From assembly GCA_902785755.1 (NCBI GenBank), contig CACZZO010000008.1, positions 1-64,000 on the forward strand: 64,000 bases of DNA, given 5' to 3'. The stretch's first letter is position 1; each line of letters opens with the position of its first letter. This stretch comes from an uncultured Bacteroidia bacterium. GTDB lineage: Bacteria > Bacteroidota > Bacteroidia > Bacteroidales > F082. The notes beneath the pieces were generated by a model that ran no database searches, was not told the origin of the DNA, and worked only from the letters and a program-made list of their open reading frames with translations. Positions 20,034-29,562 of this stretch are shown piece after piece. The position numbers were made by a program, and so were the translations under genes.

Positions 20034-20927
20034 TTATTTCCTTTCTGCGATTCTGAGTTTCGCGCTGCGGGCGCGGCTGTTGCTTTCGGTTTCCTCATCG
20101 GAGGGGACGATGGGCTTGCGCGTGATTATATTATAAGGTGTGAGCAGGTTGCCGAAAAAGTCTTTCTCCTCCTTGCCCTCGGCGTTGCCTGTTTTTATGA
20201 AGTTCTTTACCAAACGGTCTTCAAGCGAGTGATACGACATCACGACGAGCCGACCGCCCGAAGCCAACACGTCAGGGCATTGGCCGAGGAATGTCGTGAG
20301 GGCTTCCAGCTCTTGGTTGACCTCGATGCGCAGGGCTTGGAAAAGTTGCGCCAACACCTTGTTTTCCTTGCCACGCGGCAAATGGCGTTGCACGGCCATT
20401 TTCAACTGCGCAGTGGTTTCGATGGGTTCCGCGTCGCGGGCCATGATGATGTCGGAGGCGATGAGTTGGGGCTGCTGCATTTCACCGTAAAGGCGCAAAA
20501 TGCGGGTCAGGTCGGCGTGGTCGTAGGTGTTCACTACTGTGGCGGCATCGTTGGGTGTCGTTTGGCTCATGCGCATGTCCAAAGGACCGTCGAAACGGGT
20601 GGAAAAACCCTTTTCGGGCGTGTCGAACTGGTGCGACGAAACGCCCAAGTCGGCAATCACTCCGTCAATCTTTCCGCCGTGGTAAAGTTGGATGAAATTC
20701 TTGAAATACTTGAAATTCTGCGGAATGAAGGTGAAACGCTCGTCGTCGAAAGCATTCTGCGCTGCGTCCTCGTCTTGGTCGAAAGCGTAGAGATGGCCCG
20801 TGGTGAGGCGTTCCAAAATCGCCCTCGAATGGCCGCCGCCGCCAAAAGTGACATCGACATAAACGCCTTCGGGCTTGATGTTCAGTCCTTCGAGGCACTG
20901 TTCCAACATGACGGGATTGTGATACAT
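20034..20927 (-). CDS. rsmH: 16S rRNA (cytosine-1402 N4)-methyltransferase
   Basis: SAM-dependent methyltransferase acting on 16S rRNA C1402. 297 residues beginning MYHNPVMLEQCLEGL, with the SAM loop DVTFGGGGHSRAIL, GVIADLGVSSHQFD and C-terminal VVMSYHSLEDRLVKNF. Second gene of the dcw cluster, 15 bp after mraZ. Confidence 0.96.
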   Translation of the reverse strand: MYHNPVMLEQCLEGLNIKPEGVYVDVTFGGGGHSRAILERLTTGHLYAFDQDEDAAQNAFDDERFTFIPQNFKYFKNFIQLYHGGKIDGVIADLGVSSHQFDTPEKGFSTRFDGPLDMRMSQTTPNDAATVVNTYDHADLTRILRLYGEMQQPQLIASDIIMARDAEPIETTAQLKMAVQRHLPRGKENKVLAQLFQALRIEVNQELEALTTFLGQCPDVLASGGRLVVMSYHSLEDRLVKNFIKTGNAEGKEEKDFFGNLLTPYNIITRKPIVPSDEETESNSRARSAKLRIAERK

Positions 20928-20942
20928 GGCGCCTCCTCCTTA

Positions 20943-21392
20943 TTATTTAATGTTCTCGCTAAGCAGGTTGAAAAATTCCTCATCATCGAGTTCGTTGATG
21001 GATTGGTCGTAACGCTCCTTGTCCCAGATTTCCATCTTCGTCGTGACCGAAGTGATAATGACGTCTTTCACGAGCGCACCCTTTTCGATGAGGTCTTTGG
21101 GAATTTGCAGACGGCCAGTAGCGTCGAGTTTCACGAAGCGGGCACCGACATTGTACTTGCGCAACACGGCTTCCTGCTTGGCAATGAATTGGCTGAAGGA
21201 GGCACGCAGTTTGTCTTGCACCTCGTCCCAGTCCTTTCTCGTGTATAGTTCGAGGCAGGTCGCATGAAGTCCGGGACGAAGCACGAAGCCTTCTTCCACC
21301 TGCTCACCCATCTGTTCCTTGAATTCTGAAGGAATCATCAGGCGGCCTTTGGCGTCCAACTTGCAATTGAAATGTCCTACCGGGTAACTCAT
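20943..21392 (-). CDS. mraZ: Transcriptional regulator MraZ
   Basis: 149-residue AbrB-like DNA-binding protein with two SpoVT/AbrB repeats (FNCKLDAKGRLMIPSEFK and FVKLDATGRLQIPKDLI). MraZ forms rings and represses its own dcw promoter. Start chosen at 21392 (MSYPVGHFNCK) because a -7 promoter box lies at 21417-21424, inside the longer open frame. Three direct repeats resembling the AAAGTG[T/G]N3 MraZ operator precede it. Confidence 0.95.
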   Translation of the reverse strand: MSYPVGHFNCKLDAKGRLMIPSEFKEQMGEQVEEGFVLRPGLHATCLELYTRKDWDEVQDKLRASFSQFIAKQEAVLRKYNVGARFVKLDATGRLQIPKDLIEKGALVKDVIITSVTTKMEIWDKERYDQSINELDDEEFFNLLSENIK

Positions 21393-21416
21393 TTTTGTTC
21401 GTCTGTTTTTCAGGTG

Positions 21417-21424
21417 CAAAATTA
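21417..21424 (-). promoter_or_regulatory. Putative -7 box of the dcw operon
   Basis: Minus-strand TAATTTTG, 25 bp upstream of the mraZ ATG, with the MraZ-type repeats directly upstream over the -20 to -45 region. Confidence 0.6.
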
Positions 21425-21432
21425 TGCAATTT

Positions 21433-21462
21433 CTCCCACTTTGTGACACTTCATACCACTTT
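21433..21462 (-). promoter_or_regulatory. MraZ operator: three 10-bp direct repeats
   Basis: Read on the minus strand: AAAGTGGTAT, GAAGTGTCAC, AAAGTGGGAG in perfect 10-bp phase. This matches the AAAGTG[T/G]N3 repeat described for MraZ in Mollicutes and resembles the spaced TGGGN repeats in E. coli. Position just upstream of the -7 box suits autorepression. Confidence 0.7.
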
Positions 21463-21627
21463 TTTCTTAAAAGTTTTCAACCTCCATTGTTGATAACCTT
21501 GTGATAACTTGTTCATATTGTTGTTAAGGAATTATGGCTTAATGCGGAGATGATTTGTTGATAAAGTCGGTTTCGCGCTATTTGAAGGATTTTTGCCCGA
21601 AAAAGCGATTCCGATTTTTCTTTTTAC

Positions 21628-21635
21628 TATTTTTG
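21628..21635 (+). promoter_or_regulatory. Putative -7 box for glsA-glsB-engB
   Basis: TATTTTTG 24 bp upstream of the ATG at 21660. It rules against the longer open frame from 21555. Confidence 0.5.
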
Positions 21636-21659
21636 CCGATTGTAGAGAGTTTTTCGACT

Positions 21660-22532
21660 ATGGAAACGGAACAAAACAATTTGATTGACCTTCGGAAAAT
21701 CTTCACGGCCAAGGTGCCCAAGTTGATGAAACACATGCCCGAATGGCTGTTCCGCAAGATTCAGCGGCTGCTGCACGAGGACGACATCAACGAGATTTTG
21801 ACGAAGTATGCCGACCAACAGGGGCTTGACTTCATCAATGCGGTGGTGGCCGACTTCAACCTTGAAGTGGTGCTGCAAGGTGTTGATAATCTGATGGCTT
21901 CAGACCGTATCCTCGTGGCTTCCAACCATCCTTTGGGCGGCTTGGACGGCATCGCCTTGATCGGTGCCGTGGGCAATCATCGTGGCGAAACCCTTACCCC
22001 CGTCAACGACTTCCTGATGTTCGTGAAGAACCTGCAACCCATCTTTATCCCCGTGAGCAAAGTGGGCAGCGCGACGGCCAACCGCGAGGAGAGCCTGAAA
22101 CTCTTCAACGAGACCTTCGCCGGCCCTGCCACGATTTGCTATTTCCCTTTCGGCCTCTGCTCGCGCAAGTCCAATGGCAAAATCATGGACTTGGACTGGA
22201 AAAAGACCTTCGTCACCAAGTCGCGGGCCAGCCAGCGCGACATTGTTCCCGTCCACATAGAAGGGCGCAACTCGAATTTCTTCTACAACCTTGCTCTATG
22301 GCGCAAACGACTGGGAATCAAGGTGAACATTGAGATGGCTTTCCTCGTCGACGAGTTTTTCAAGCAGCGCAACAAGCAACTGACCATCACTTTCGGCAAG
22401 CCCATCCCTTACCAGACTTTCGACCGCCGTTTCAGCGATGCGCAATGGGCCGAGAAACTGCGCACCTTCTCCTATCAACTGCCGAAAGACCCCAACCAGA
22501 TTTTTGATCCCGAAAAAGAATACACGATATGA
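21660..22532 (+). CDS. glsA: Lysophospholipid-type O-acyltransferase (glycine lipid synthesis, GlsA-like)
   Basis: 290-residue PlsC-superfamily acyltransferase with the His/Asp motif in SNHPLGGLDGIAL and a downstream FPFGLCSRK block. It is directly followed (ATGA overlap) by a GlsB-like N-acyltransferase. This O-/N-acyltransferase pair matches the Bacteroides glsA-glsB genes that make acyloxyacyl glycine lipids. The glycine-lipid role is by homology and pairing; ornithine-type lipids are the alternative. Start METEQNNLIDL chosen downstream of the promoter box. Confidence 0.8.
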   Translation: METEQNNLIDLRKIFTAKVPKLMKHMPEWLFRKIQRLLHEDDINEILTKYADQQGLDFINAVVADFNLEVVLQGVDNLMASDRILVASNHPLGGLDGIALIGAVGNHRGETLTPVNDFLMFVKNLQPIFIPVSKVGSATANREESLKLFNETFAGPATICYFPFGLCSRKSNGKIMDLDWKKTFVTKSRASQRDIVPVHIEGRNSNFFYNLALWRKRLGIKVNIEMAFLVDEFFKQRNKQLTITFGKPIPYQTFDRRFSDAQWAEKLRTFSYQLPKDPNQIFDPEKEYTI

Positions 22533-23494
22533 AAGATATTATTGCACCGGTGCCTGTGGAGGCCATCATGGACGAGTTGACCCAAGACAAGTTCTTCCGC
22601 AAGACGAACAACGGCGGGAATGAGATTTACGTCCTCACCGCACACGATTCGCCTAACATCATGCGCGAAATCGGTCGCCTGCGCGAAATCAGTTTCCGCG
22701 ACTCGGGCGGCGGCACGGGCTTAGACTGCGACATCGACGAGTTCGATACCCGTGAAGAGGATTATTTCATTCAGTTAATTGTTTGGAATCCAGTCGACAA
22801 GGCCATCATGGGCGGCTATCGTTTTCTGCTTTGCGATGGTTTGCAAATCGACGAAAACGGTCAGGTTGACACGCCCACGAGCGAGCTTTTCCACTATTCC
22901 GAGAAGTTTGTCAATGAGTATTTGCCATATACCTTGGAGTTGGGTCGCTCGTTTGTGCAGCCCGACTACCAGCCCTCGAAAAGTTTGTCGAAAGGAATGT
23001 ATTCCCTTGACAATCTGTGGGATGGCTTAGGCTCGTTGGTCGACCTCTATCCCGATGCGCAGTATTATTTCGGCAAGGTGACCATGTATCCGCATTTGGA
23101 ACGCACCTCGCGCGACATGATTCTGTATTTCATGCAGAAACACTTCCCCGACAAGGATAAATTGGTGACGGTGCGCCCCGAACTCGACCTGCCCATCCTC
23201 ACCGACCGCGCTTGGTTGGAGAGCCTTTTCTGTGCCGACAACTACCGCGACGATTACAAAACTTTGGTGAGATTGGTGCGTGAGCGCGGTGCTGCTGTGC
23301 CGCCCTTGGTGAACGCCTACATGAACCTTTCGCCCACCTTGCGCTCGTTTGGCACGGCCCTCAATCCCGGCTTCGGCAAGGTGGAAGAAACGGGTATCTT
23401 GGTGACTATCAAAGACATGTTTGAGGAAAAGGTGAAACGCCACCTGACTTACGACAAAGACGAAACCCCATCACACTTGATTCAAATCAAATAA
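22529..23494 (+). CDS. glsB: GNAT-type N-acyltransferase (glycine lipid synthesis, GlsB-like)
   Basis: 321 residues related to OlsB/hemolysin-like GNAT N-acyltransferases: [29 protein letters not shown] near the start, AIMGGYRF, and [13 protein letters not shown]. Expected to transfer a 3-hydroxyacyl group to the amine of glycine, with GlsA then adding the second acyl chain. Overlaps glsA by 4 bp; engB follows after 4 bp. Confidence 0.8.
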   Translation: MKDIIAPVPVEAIMDELTQDKFFRKTNNGGNEIYVLTAHDSPNIMREIGRLREISFRDSGGGTGLDCDIDEFDTREEDYFIQLIVWNPVDKAIMGGYRFLLCDGLQIDENGQVDTPTSELFHYSEKFVNEYLPYTLELGRSFVQPDYQPSKSLSKGMYSLDNLWDGLGSLVDLYPDAQYYFGKVTMYPHLERTSRDMILYFMQKHFPDKDKLVTVRPELDLPILTDRAWLESLFCADNYRDDYKTLVRLVRERGAAVPPLVNAYMNLSPTLRSFGTALNPGFGKVEETGILVTIKDMFEEKVKRHLTYDKDETPSHLIQIK

Positions 23495-23498
23495 AGAC

Positions 23499-24119
23499 AT
23501 GAATATCACGAAAGCCAATTTTTTGATGAGCAACACTCGTTTCGAGTTTTTGCCTAACGACAACATTCCCGAATATGCCTTCATCGGTCGCTCGAATGTG
23601 GGCAAGTCCTCGCTAATCAATATGTTGGTGCAGCGGAGGGGTTTGGCCAAGACATCTTCCGTTCCGGGCAAGACGGTGGCCATCAACCATTTCATTATCA
23701 ACGATTCATGGTATATCGTCGACCTGCCGGGCTATGGCTATGCGCAACACTCGAAGAAGACCCGCGAACAGTGGCGCGTCATGATTAACAACTACATTTC
23801 GCGGCGGCGCAATCTGGTTTGCACCTTCGTTCTCATCGATTCACGCATTGAGCCGCAAAACAACGACTTGGGCTTCGTGGAATGGTTGGGCGAGCATCAG
23901 GTGCCGTTCTGCATTGTTTTCACCAAGGCCGACAAGGTTTCGAAGGCCGAATTGGACAGGAATGTCGAGGCTTTCAAGGCGCGGTTGCTGGAAGATTGGG
24001 AGGAACTGCCGCCCATCTTCATCACTTCGTCGGAGAAAAAGACTGGCCGCGATGAGATTTTGGACTACATCGAAGCACAAAACGCGGAGGTGGCTAATTT
24101 GATGAATAAGAAGGATTAA
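23499..24119 (+). CDS. engB: Ribosome-assembly GTPase EngB/YsxC
   Basis: 206-residue TRAFAC GTPase needed for large ribosomal subunit assembly. G1 [13 protein letters not shown]3 DLPGYGYA, G4 [10 protein letters not shown]5 ITSSEKKTG. Last gene of the glsA-glsB-engB run; a bidirectional terminator follows. Confidence 0.95.
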   Translation: MNITKANFLMSNTRFEFLPNDNIPEYAFIGRSNVGKSSLINMLVQRRGLAKTSSVPGKTVAINHFIINDSWYIVDLPGYGYAQHSKKTREQWRVMINNYISRRRNLVCTFVLIDSRIEPQNNDLGFVEWLGEHQVPFCIVFTKADKVSKAELDRNVEAFKARLLEDWEELPPIFITSSEKKTGRDEILDYIEAQNAEVANLMNKKD

Positions 24120-24136
24120 CTAATTATAAATCAATT

Positions 24137-24178
24137 AAAAAAAGAGAACGACTGAAAAGCCGCTCTCTTTTTCTTTTT
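24137..24178. terminator. Bidirectional terminator between engB and the 2-oxoacid oxidoreductase operon
   Basis: AAAAAGAGAACGAC pairs with GCCGCTCTCTTTTTC across a short loop, with A/T runs on both sides. It lies between convergent genes ending at 24119 and 24194. Confidence 0.75.
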
Positions 24179-24193
24179 CGGAAAATCCGATGC

Positions 24194-24739
24194 TTAGTTC
24201 TCAGCCTTGATGTTGTCCATGCCGACCTGCACGGCCTGCATGTTCAGCGGGATGAGCTTGTGGGCGCGCTCCGGCAAGCTGTGGCGCAAGCCCTCTTCGA
24301 CGTTCTTGTTGTCGATGATGGGGCGAACCTTCAGGAAAGCACCCAAGATGATCATGTTGAACACCTTGCTGTTGCCCATATCGGAGGCGAGTTGTGCGCC
24401 TTCGATGCTGTAGATGTGGATGTCCTTACGGGTGGGCTTGTGGGTGATGCCGTTGGGGTCGTAGATGAGGTAGCCACCGGGCTTCACTTTGTCCTCAAAC
24501 TTGTCGAGCGACTGCTGATTCAGAATGACGGCAGTGTCGAAAGCGTTGAGGATGGGGGAGCACACGCGCTCGTCGCTGACGATGACGGTCACATTGGCCG
24601 TACCGCCACGCATCTCAGGGCCGTATGAAGGCATCCAGCTGACTTCCTTGTCCTGCATGATACCACTGTAAGCAAGGATCTTACCCATTGACAAGACACC
24701 TTGTCCGCCGAAACCGGCTATAATAATTTCTTCTGTCAT
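24194..24739 (-). CDS. korC: 2-oxoacid:ferredoxin oxidoreductase, gamma subunit
   Basis: 181 residues of the POR_gamma family, beginning EEIIIAGFGGQGVLSMGKIL, with SYGPEMRGGTANVTVIVSDE. Takes part in oxidative decarboxylation of a 2-oxoacid to acyl-CoA with reduction of ferredoxin. Last gene of a four-gene operon (ferredoxin-alpha-beta-gamma). Substrate (2-oxoglutarate or branched-chain 2-oxoacid) cannot be fixed from sequence. Confidence 0.9.
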   Translation of the reverse strand: MTEEIIIAGFGGQGVLSMGKILAYSGIMQDKEVSWMPSYGPEMRGGTANVTVIVSDERVCSPILNAFDTAVILNQQSLDKFEDKVKPGGYLIYDPNGITHKPTRKDIHIYSIEGAQLASDMGNSKVFNMIILGAFLKVRPIIDNKNVEEGLRHSLPERAHKLIPLNMQAVQVGMDNIKAEN

Positions 24740-24756
24740 TGCTTTGTCGTTTTTAG

Positions 24757-25566
24757 TTATTTCTTAATCAGCTCGAAATTGTCCTTGAGGTCGCCCAAAG
24801 GATAGACGGGCAGCATGTTGTCTTGCAACCACTTGTTGGCATCGACCGCGCTCATCTTCCAGTTGGAGTTGCAGTTCGACACGATTTCAACGAAGTTGAC
24901 ACCGTTCTTGTTCTCAATCTGGTTCTGGAAAGCCTTCTTGATGGCCTTTTTGCAGTTACGCACGGCGGCGGCGTTGAACACAGCCTGACGGGTGACATAG
25001 CGCGTGCCGGGCAACTGGGCCAGGAGTTGGGTGATCTGGAGCGGGAAACCGTTGTTCGGAGTTCCGTCGGGCCACTGAGGCATACGGCCGTAAGGTGTGG
25101 TGGCGGTCTTCATGCCCACGAGGGTGGTGGGAGCCATTTGGCCACCGGTCATGCCGTAGATACCGTTGTTGACGAAGATCATGGTGATGTTCTCACCACG
25201 GTTGCAGGTGTGGATGGTCTCGCAGGTGCCGATGGCAGCGAGGTCGCCGTCGCCTTGGTAGGAGAACACGACCTTGTCGGGCCACACGCGCTTGATACCC
25301 GTGGCGCACGCCGGAGCGCGACCGTGGGCAGCCTCGACGAAGTCAACGTCGAAGTAGTCGTAAGCCATAACGGCGCAACCCACGGGGGAGACACCGATGG
25401 TACGGTCGTCAACGCCAAGTTCTTCTAAAACTTCGGCGATGATGCGGTGTACAGTGCCGTGACCGCAGCCGGGGCAGTAGTGGAAAGGTTTTTCAGTCAG
25501 CAGCTTTGATTTTTCGTAAACCAAGTTTTCGGGCTGGATGATATCTTGTAATGTGATTTCTGCCAT
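24757..25566 (-). CDS. korB: 2-oxoacid:ferredoxin oxidoreductase, beta (TPP) subunit
   Basis: 269 residues with the TPP/Mg site YQGDGDLAAIGTCE ... NNGIYGMTGGQMAPTT and an N-terminal PFHYCPGCGHGTVHR. 4 bp after the alpha subunit and 17 bp before gamma. Forms the catalytic core with alpha. Confidence 0.92.
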   Translation of the reverse strand: MAEITLQDIIQPENLVYEKSKLLTEKPFHYCPGCGHGTVHRIIAEVLEELGVDDRTIGVSPVGCAVMAYDYFDVDFVEAAHGRAPACATGIKRVWPDKVVFSYQGDGDLAAIGTCETIHTCNRGENITMIFVNNGIYGMTGGQMAPTTLVGMKTATTPYGRMPQWPDGTPNNGFPLQITQLLAQLPGTRYVTRQAVFNAAAVRNCKKAIKKAFQNQIENKNGVNFVEIVSNCNSNWKMSAVDANKWLQDNMLPVYPLGDLKDNFELIKK

Positions 25567-25570
25567 TGTC

Positions 25571-26656
25571 TTATTCTCCTATAATTTGTTTCTTCATAGC
25601 TTCGAGAACTTCTTCCGGGGTGTGGATGATGCCACCGACGCGGCCAAAGTGTTCGGCCTTGGCGCGACCGTTGCAAGCCAACAGGACGTCTTCAATCATC
25701 TGACCACAGCTCAATTCCACGGAAAGGAATCCCTTGACACCCTTGTCGATGAGGTTACGGATGGCTTGGGTGGGGTAGGGCCACAGGGTGATGGGACGGA
25801 GCAAACCGACCTTCATTCCGGCGGCGCGACCGAGTTGCACCGACTTCTGGGCGATACGGGCGCTGGAGCCGTAGGCGACAAATACGTATTCGGCATCGTC
25901 GCAGTCAATCATTTCATAGCGGACTTCATTCTTGGTCACTTCGGCATATTTGCGCTGGAGGGCGCGGTTGTGCTCTTCCATGCGGGCTGAGTCGAGGTCC
26001 AAGGAGGTGATGACGCGGTGTTGCGTGCCGCGCTTGCGGCCTGTCAAGGCCCAAGGATATTTGGCCTTGATTTCCTCTTCGGTCATGCGGGGCTTTTGCT
26101 CAGGCAGCACGACCTTTTCCATCATCTGGCCGATGGCACCGTCGGAGAGGATGCACACTGCCATTCTGTACTTGAAGGCCATTTCGAAGCCAAGCGGCAC
26201 GAAATCAGCCATTTCCTGCACTGAAGCGGGGGCGAGGACGATGTTGCGATAGTCGCCGTTGCCGCCACCCTTGGTGTTCTGGAAATAGTCGGCTTGCGAA
26301 GGTTGGATGGTGCCCAAACCCGGGCCGCCGCGCACCACGTCAGCAAAGACGCAAGGCACTTCGGCACCGGCGATGTAGGCCAAACCTTCCTGCTTCAGGC
26401 ACACGCCCGGGCTTGACGAGGAGGTCATGACGCGCTTTCCGGCTGCACCGGCGGCGTACACCATGTTGATGGCGGCCAATTCACTTTCTGCTTGAAGAAC
26501 GACCATTCCGGTGCGTTCGTAAGGGTTCTGTTCCGACAGATACTCAATCACTTCCGACTGGGGGGTGATAGGATATCCGAAATAAGCATCGGCGCCGCAG
26601 CGAATGGCGGCTTCGGCCAATGCCTCGTTACCCTTCATCAGTTTTAATTCTCCCAT
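25571..26656 (-). CDS. korA: 2-oxoacid:ferredoxin oxidoreductase, alpha subunit (VorB/KorA type)
   Basis: 361 residues from MGELKLMKGNEALAEAAIRC, the usual N-terminus of this family (an in-frame ATG at 26686 is the alternative). Shows the YPITPQSEVIEYLSE and SSSPGVCLKQEGL motifs. Binds 2-oxoacid and CoA together with the beta subunit. In Bacteroidales this four-gene set is often annotated as VorB or 2-oxoglutarate oxidoreductase. Confidence 0.9.
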   Translation of the reverse strand: MGELKLMKGNEALAEAAIRCGADAYFGYPITPQSEVIEYLSEQNPYERTGMVVLQAESELAAINMVYAAGAAGKRVMTSSSSPGVCLKQEGLAYIAGAEVPCVFADVVRGGPGLGTIQPSQADYFQNTKGGGNGDYRNIVLAPASVQEMADFVPLGFEMAFKYRMAVCILSDGAIGQMMEKVVLPEQKPRMTEEEIKAKYPWALTGRKRGTQHRVITSLDLDSARMEEHNRALQRKYAEVTKNEVRYEMIDCDDAEYVFVAYGSSARIAQKSVQLGRAAGMKVGLLRPITLWPYPTQAIRNLIDKGVKGFLSVELSCGQMIEDVLLACNGRAKAEHFGRVGGIIHTPEEVLEAMKKQIIGE

Positions 26657-26695
26657 TATGTAAGATTTTTTTGATTTGTTAGACAATTGGTTGGA

Positions 26696-26920
26696 TTACA
26701 GGGCTTTCTTGTAGACTTTGATGACACCGTCAGGGCAGGTGATGCCGCAGCTGGCGCAGCCAATGCACGCTTCGGGATTGGCCATGAATGCGTAATTGTA
26801 ACCTTTTCCGTTTACTTCTTTTGCCAATTCGATGACACCGCAGGGGCAGGCCGTGATGCACACACCACAACCTTTGCAACGCTCGATGTCAACCACGATG
26901 GCTCCTCTGAATTTTGCCAT
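26696..26920 (-). CDS. korD: 2x[4Fe-4S] ferredoxin-like delta subunit
   Basis: 74 residues with two 4Fe-4S motifs, CKGCGVCITACPCG and CIGCASCGITCPDG. First gene of the 2-oxoacid oxidoreductase operon; passes electrons to soluble ferredoxin. Confidence 0.93.
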   Translation of the reverse strand: MAKFRGAIVVDIERCKGCGVCITACPCGVIELAKEVNGKGYNYAFMANPEACIGCASCGITCPDGVIKVYKKAL

Positions 26921-26966
26921 ATTGATTTGATTTTTAGAATTTGTTGTTTCGTTTTATAATGAGCCA

Positions 26967-26974
26967 CGAAATTA
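26967..26974 (-). promoter_or_regulatory. Candidate -7 box for the oxidoreductase operon
   Basis: Minus-strand TAATTTCG, one mismatch from TAnnTTTG, 47 bp upstream of the ferredoxin gene. Confidence 0.35.
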
Positions 26975-27101
26975 GGGAATTTTGGGGAAACGGTGAGCGA
27001 CTTTTTGTTTTATTTCTGGAAATTCCGTTAATTTAGACAAATTATAAATAATCATTTGCCATTTTTTGGGAATAGACAATAAGGGATATGAAGAGATTGA
27101 G

Positions 27102-27109
27102 TATATTTG
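27102..27109 (+). promoter_or_regulatory. Putative -7 box for the SGNH/T9SS gene
   Basis: TATATTTG lies between the possible ATG at 27088 and the ATG at 27130, supporting the latter as the start. Confidence 0.55.
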
Positions 27110-27129
27110 CAAATTATTTGTTGAAAAAG

Positions 27130-28167
27130 ATGAAGCATTTGATAAGATATGTTTTGCTTGCTTTGCTTGCTTTTGGGATGGCCAATGTGCAAGCGCAGGA
27201 AAGGCGCAGGGTACTGTTCATAGGAAATAGTTACACGCAGTTCAACAATTTGCCGCAAATGGTAGCCGACATTGCGGAAAGTATGGGCGAAGGGGTTGAG
27301 TTTCAAAGCAACACACCTGGGGGATGTACCTTCGAGATGCATTGTCAGAACCTGTCGATGGTGATGATTTGCGAAGGCGGCTGGGATTTTGTGGTATTGC
27401 AAGAACAAAGCCAATTGCCTGCATTTCCGATGGATTCGGTCGAAATGTATGTGTTCCCTTTTGCACAACGGTTGGTGGACTCCATTTATGCCCATAACCC
27501 AAACGTCGAGCCGATGTTTTTCATGACTTGGGGACGCAAAAATGGCGACACAGAGTTCGGCTACCCGCCAATGGACACATACGAGGGCATGGACAGCCTG
27601 CTATATGCAAGGTATATGCAGATGGGAGAGGACAATGATGCCTCGGTTTGCCCTGTTGGGCGCGTGTGGCATTATCTTCGCGACCATAATGCTGATATTG
27701 AGTTGTATATGTCGGATGGCAGCCATCCTTCGGTTGCGGGAACTTATGCCGCCGCTTGTGCTTTCAATACCATGTTCTTTGGCCACAATCCCGACAGCAT
27801 CAGCTATAACCCTGGCCTTGACCAGCAGGAAGCTCGCGCCATCCGATTTGCAGTTCATAAGGTGGTTTATGACTCCCTTTGGAAATGGCAACATCCAGGA
27901 AGTCCATCTTCGGTTTTCCATTGGGAAAGTTGGATGCCGGAAATCACCGTGTACCCTAATCCTGCTGATGATGAAGTAGTGTTGCACTTGCCCGAAGGTG
28001 TGGTTGCCGAAGTCGTTCTTTATGGTATCGATGGTCGGGAGATATGGCGGAAGAAAAAGGGCAATCCCTGCAATGTCATTGCATTACAGGGATTACCAAG
28101 TGGACTTTATGTGCTGAAGGTTGTTACATCGCAGGGCACTGCCGTGAGGCGGATGGTCAAGCGATGA
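27130..28167 (+). CDS. Secreted SGNH/GDSL-like hydrolase with T9SS sorting tail
   Basis: 345 residues: signal peptide (KHLIRYVLLALLAFGMANVQAQ), block I RVLFIGNSYTQFN with the probable nucleophilic Ser, LQEQSQLPAFP, and a block V-like MSDGSHPSVAGTY carrying the His. A type A T9SS domain closes it (VYPNPADDEVVLHL ... GLYVLKVVTSQG ... RRMVKR). Probably an exported esterase or deacetylase acting on an extracellular glycan or lipid; the substrate is unknown. It stands alone on its strand. Confidence 0.78.
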   Translation: MKHLIRYVLLALLAFGMANVQAQERRRVLFIGNSYTQFNNLPQMVADIAESMGEGVEFQSNTPGGCTFEMHCQNLSMVMICEGGWDFVVLQEQSQLPAFPMDSVEMYVFPFAQRLVDSIYAHNPNVEPMFFMTWGRKNGDTEFGYPPMDTYEGMDSLLYARYMQMGEDNDASVCPVGRVWHYLRDHNADIELYMSDGSHPSVAGTYAAACAFNTMFFGHNPDSISYNPGLDQQEARAIRFAVHKVVYDSLWKWQHPGSPSSVFHWESWMPEITVYPNPADDEVVLHLPEGVVAEVVLYGIDGREIWRKKKGNPCNVIALQGLPSGLYVLKVVTSQGTAVRRMVKR

Positions 28168-28204
28168 AAATCTTTTGCTTCTATGTAATTGTTGTGTTAA
28201 GTGT

Positions 28205-29524
28205 TTATTTCACCGGATGATCTTCAGCAAACGCCTTCAACCGCTCCGCCAAAACCGGAATCTGTTCCCTTTGTATTAAAGAGGTGCAGGCGCGCACGCC
28301 TTGCTTGGTGCTGCCGCAGGTGTCGAGTGAGATGCCAGAGATGCCGTAATACATCATCTCCTCAACGAGATCGGCACCGGTGAAGCCCGGATAGCAGTAG
28401 GTGAAATAGAACCCGTCGGCGATTGGCTCACCGCAGTCCTCGTCGTAGGTGATGTAAAAGCCGTTGTCGATGAAGGCTTTCTTCATCAGTTCGGCCTTGC
28501 GGCCATATTCCAGCACGTCCTCACGATAGTTATAGGTGCCATCGTTGACGGCTTTCAGCACGGCAGCCAAAGCGTGTTGGGCGGAGTGTGAGGTGCCCGA
28601 ACTCAATGGGTGCAAGGCACCGAAAAGAATGGCACGCAGGAATACTTCCTGTCCGCAGAAGGCTTTCAAGTCGGCATAGTGGCGTTGGGCCAATTTGTTG
28701 CTGATGCCCAACAGAGCGCAACGTTCACCAGCATAACTAAAGGCTTTTGAACTGGAAATCATCAAGATATATTGGTCAGTGTATTTGCCCACGGTGGGTT
28801 GGAACGGTGCCACCCCAGGGTGACTGTAGTCCTTGCGGAAGTCCATGCCAAAGTAGGCAAGGTCTTCCATGACGATAACATCATACTTGTTGGCCAATTC
28901 GCCGATGATGCGCAGTTCCTCGTCGGTGAGGCACACCCAAGTCGGGTTGTTGGGGTTGGAGTAGAGCATACTATGAATGTTGCCCTTGCTCAGCATCTCT
29001 TCGAGTTTGGCACGCAGTTTCTCGCCACGGTATTCGTAGATGTCGAAATGCTCCATCGGGATGCCCAATACCTTGTTCTGGAACTTGTGGACGGGGAAGC
29101 CCGGGTCGATGAAGAGCATGGTGTTTTTCTTCGCGTTGGCGTGACCAGCAATCATAAACGAGGCGAAAGCGCCTTGCATGGATCCGACGGTCGGGATGCA
29201 GTTGGCGGCATCAACGTCCAAGTCGAGGAAGTTCTTGATGAAGCGCGAGGCTTCTTTTTTCAGCACGGGAGCACCGTCGATGGGCGGATAGTTGGCGGCC
29301 ACGCCGTCTTGCAAAGCCTTGATTTGGGCTTCTACGCCAACGCGGGCGGCGGGCAGTCCGGGATTGCCTAACTCCATGTGGATGAACTTCTTGCCAGAAG
29401 CGGCTTCAAGGTCAAAGGCCAATTTGTTGATTTCACGGATGCCGGCTCTTCCGATGCTCGGCAGACCACTTTCAGCAAAGACTTTCTTTGCCAAATCTTG
29501 GGGTACGATATTGTGTTGCATCAT
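28205..29524 (-). CDS. Class I/II PLP-dependent aminotransferase
   Basis: 439 residues of fold-type I: HMELGNPGLPAARVG near the N-terminus, SNPNNPTWVCLTDEE, and the PLP lysine in ISSSKAFSYAGERCALLG. Substrate is not obvious. A promoter box at 29563-29570 would put transcription start close to the longer ATG at 29551, so the tandem ATGs at 29524/29521 are preferred. Confidence 0.85.
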   Translation of the reverse strand: MMQHNIVPQDLAKKVFAESGLPSIGRAGIREINKLAFDLEAASGKKFIHMELGNPGLPAARVGVEAQIKALQDGVAANYPPIDGAPVLKKEASRFIKNFLDLDVDAANCIPTVGSMQGAFASFMIAGHANAKKNTMLFIDPGFPVHKFQNKVLGIPMEHFDIYEYRGEKLRAKLEEMLSKGNIHSMLYSNPNNPTWVCLTDEELRIIGELANKYDVIVMEDLAYFGMDFRKDYSHPGVAPFQPTVGKYTDQYILMISSSKAFSYAGERCALLGISNKLAQRHYADLKAFCGQEVFLRAILFGALHPLSSGTSHSAQHALAAVLKAVNDGTYNYREDVLEYGRKAELMKKAFIDNGFYITYDEDCGEPIADGFYFTYCYPGFTGADLVEEMMYYGISGISLDTCGSTKQGVRACTSLIQREQIPVLAERLKAFAEDHPVK

Positions 29525-29562
29525 ATCTATTGAATATTTTTGTCGTATCAAATTTGGAACGG

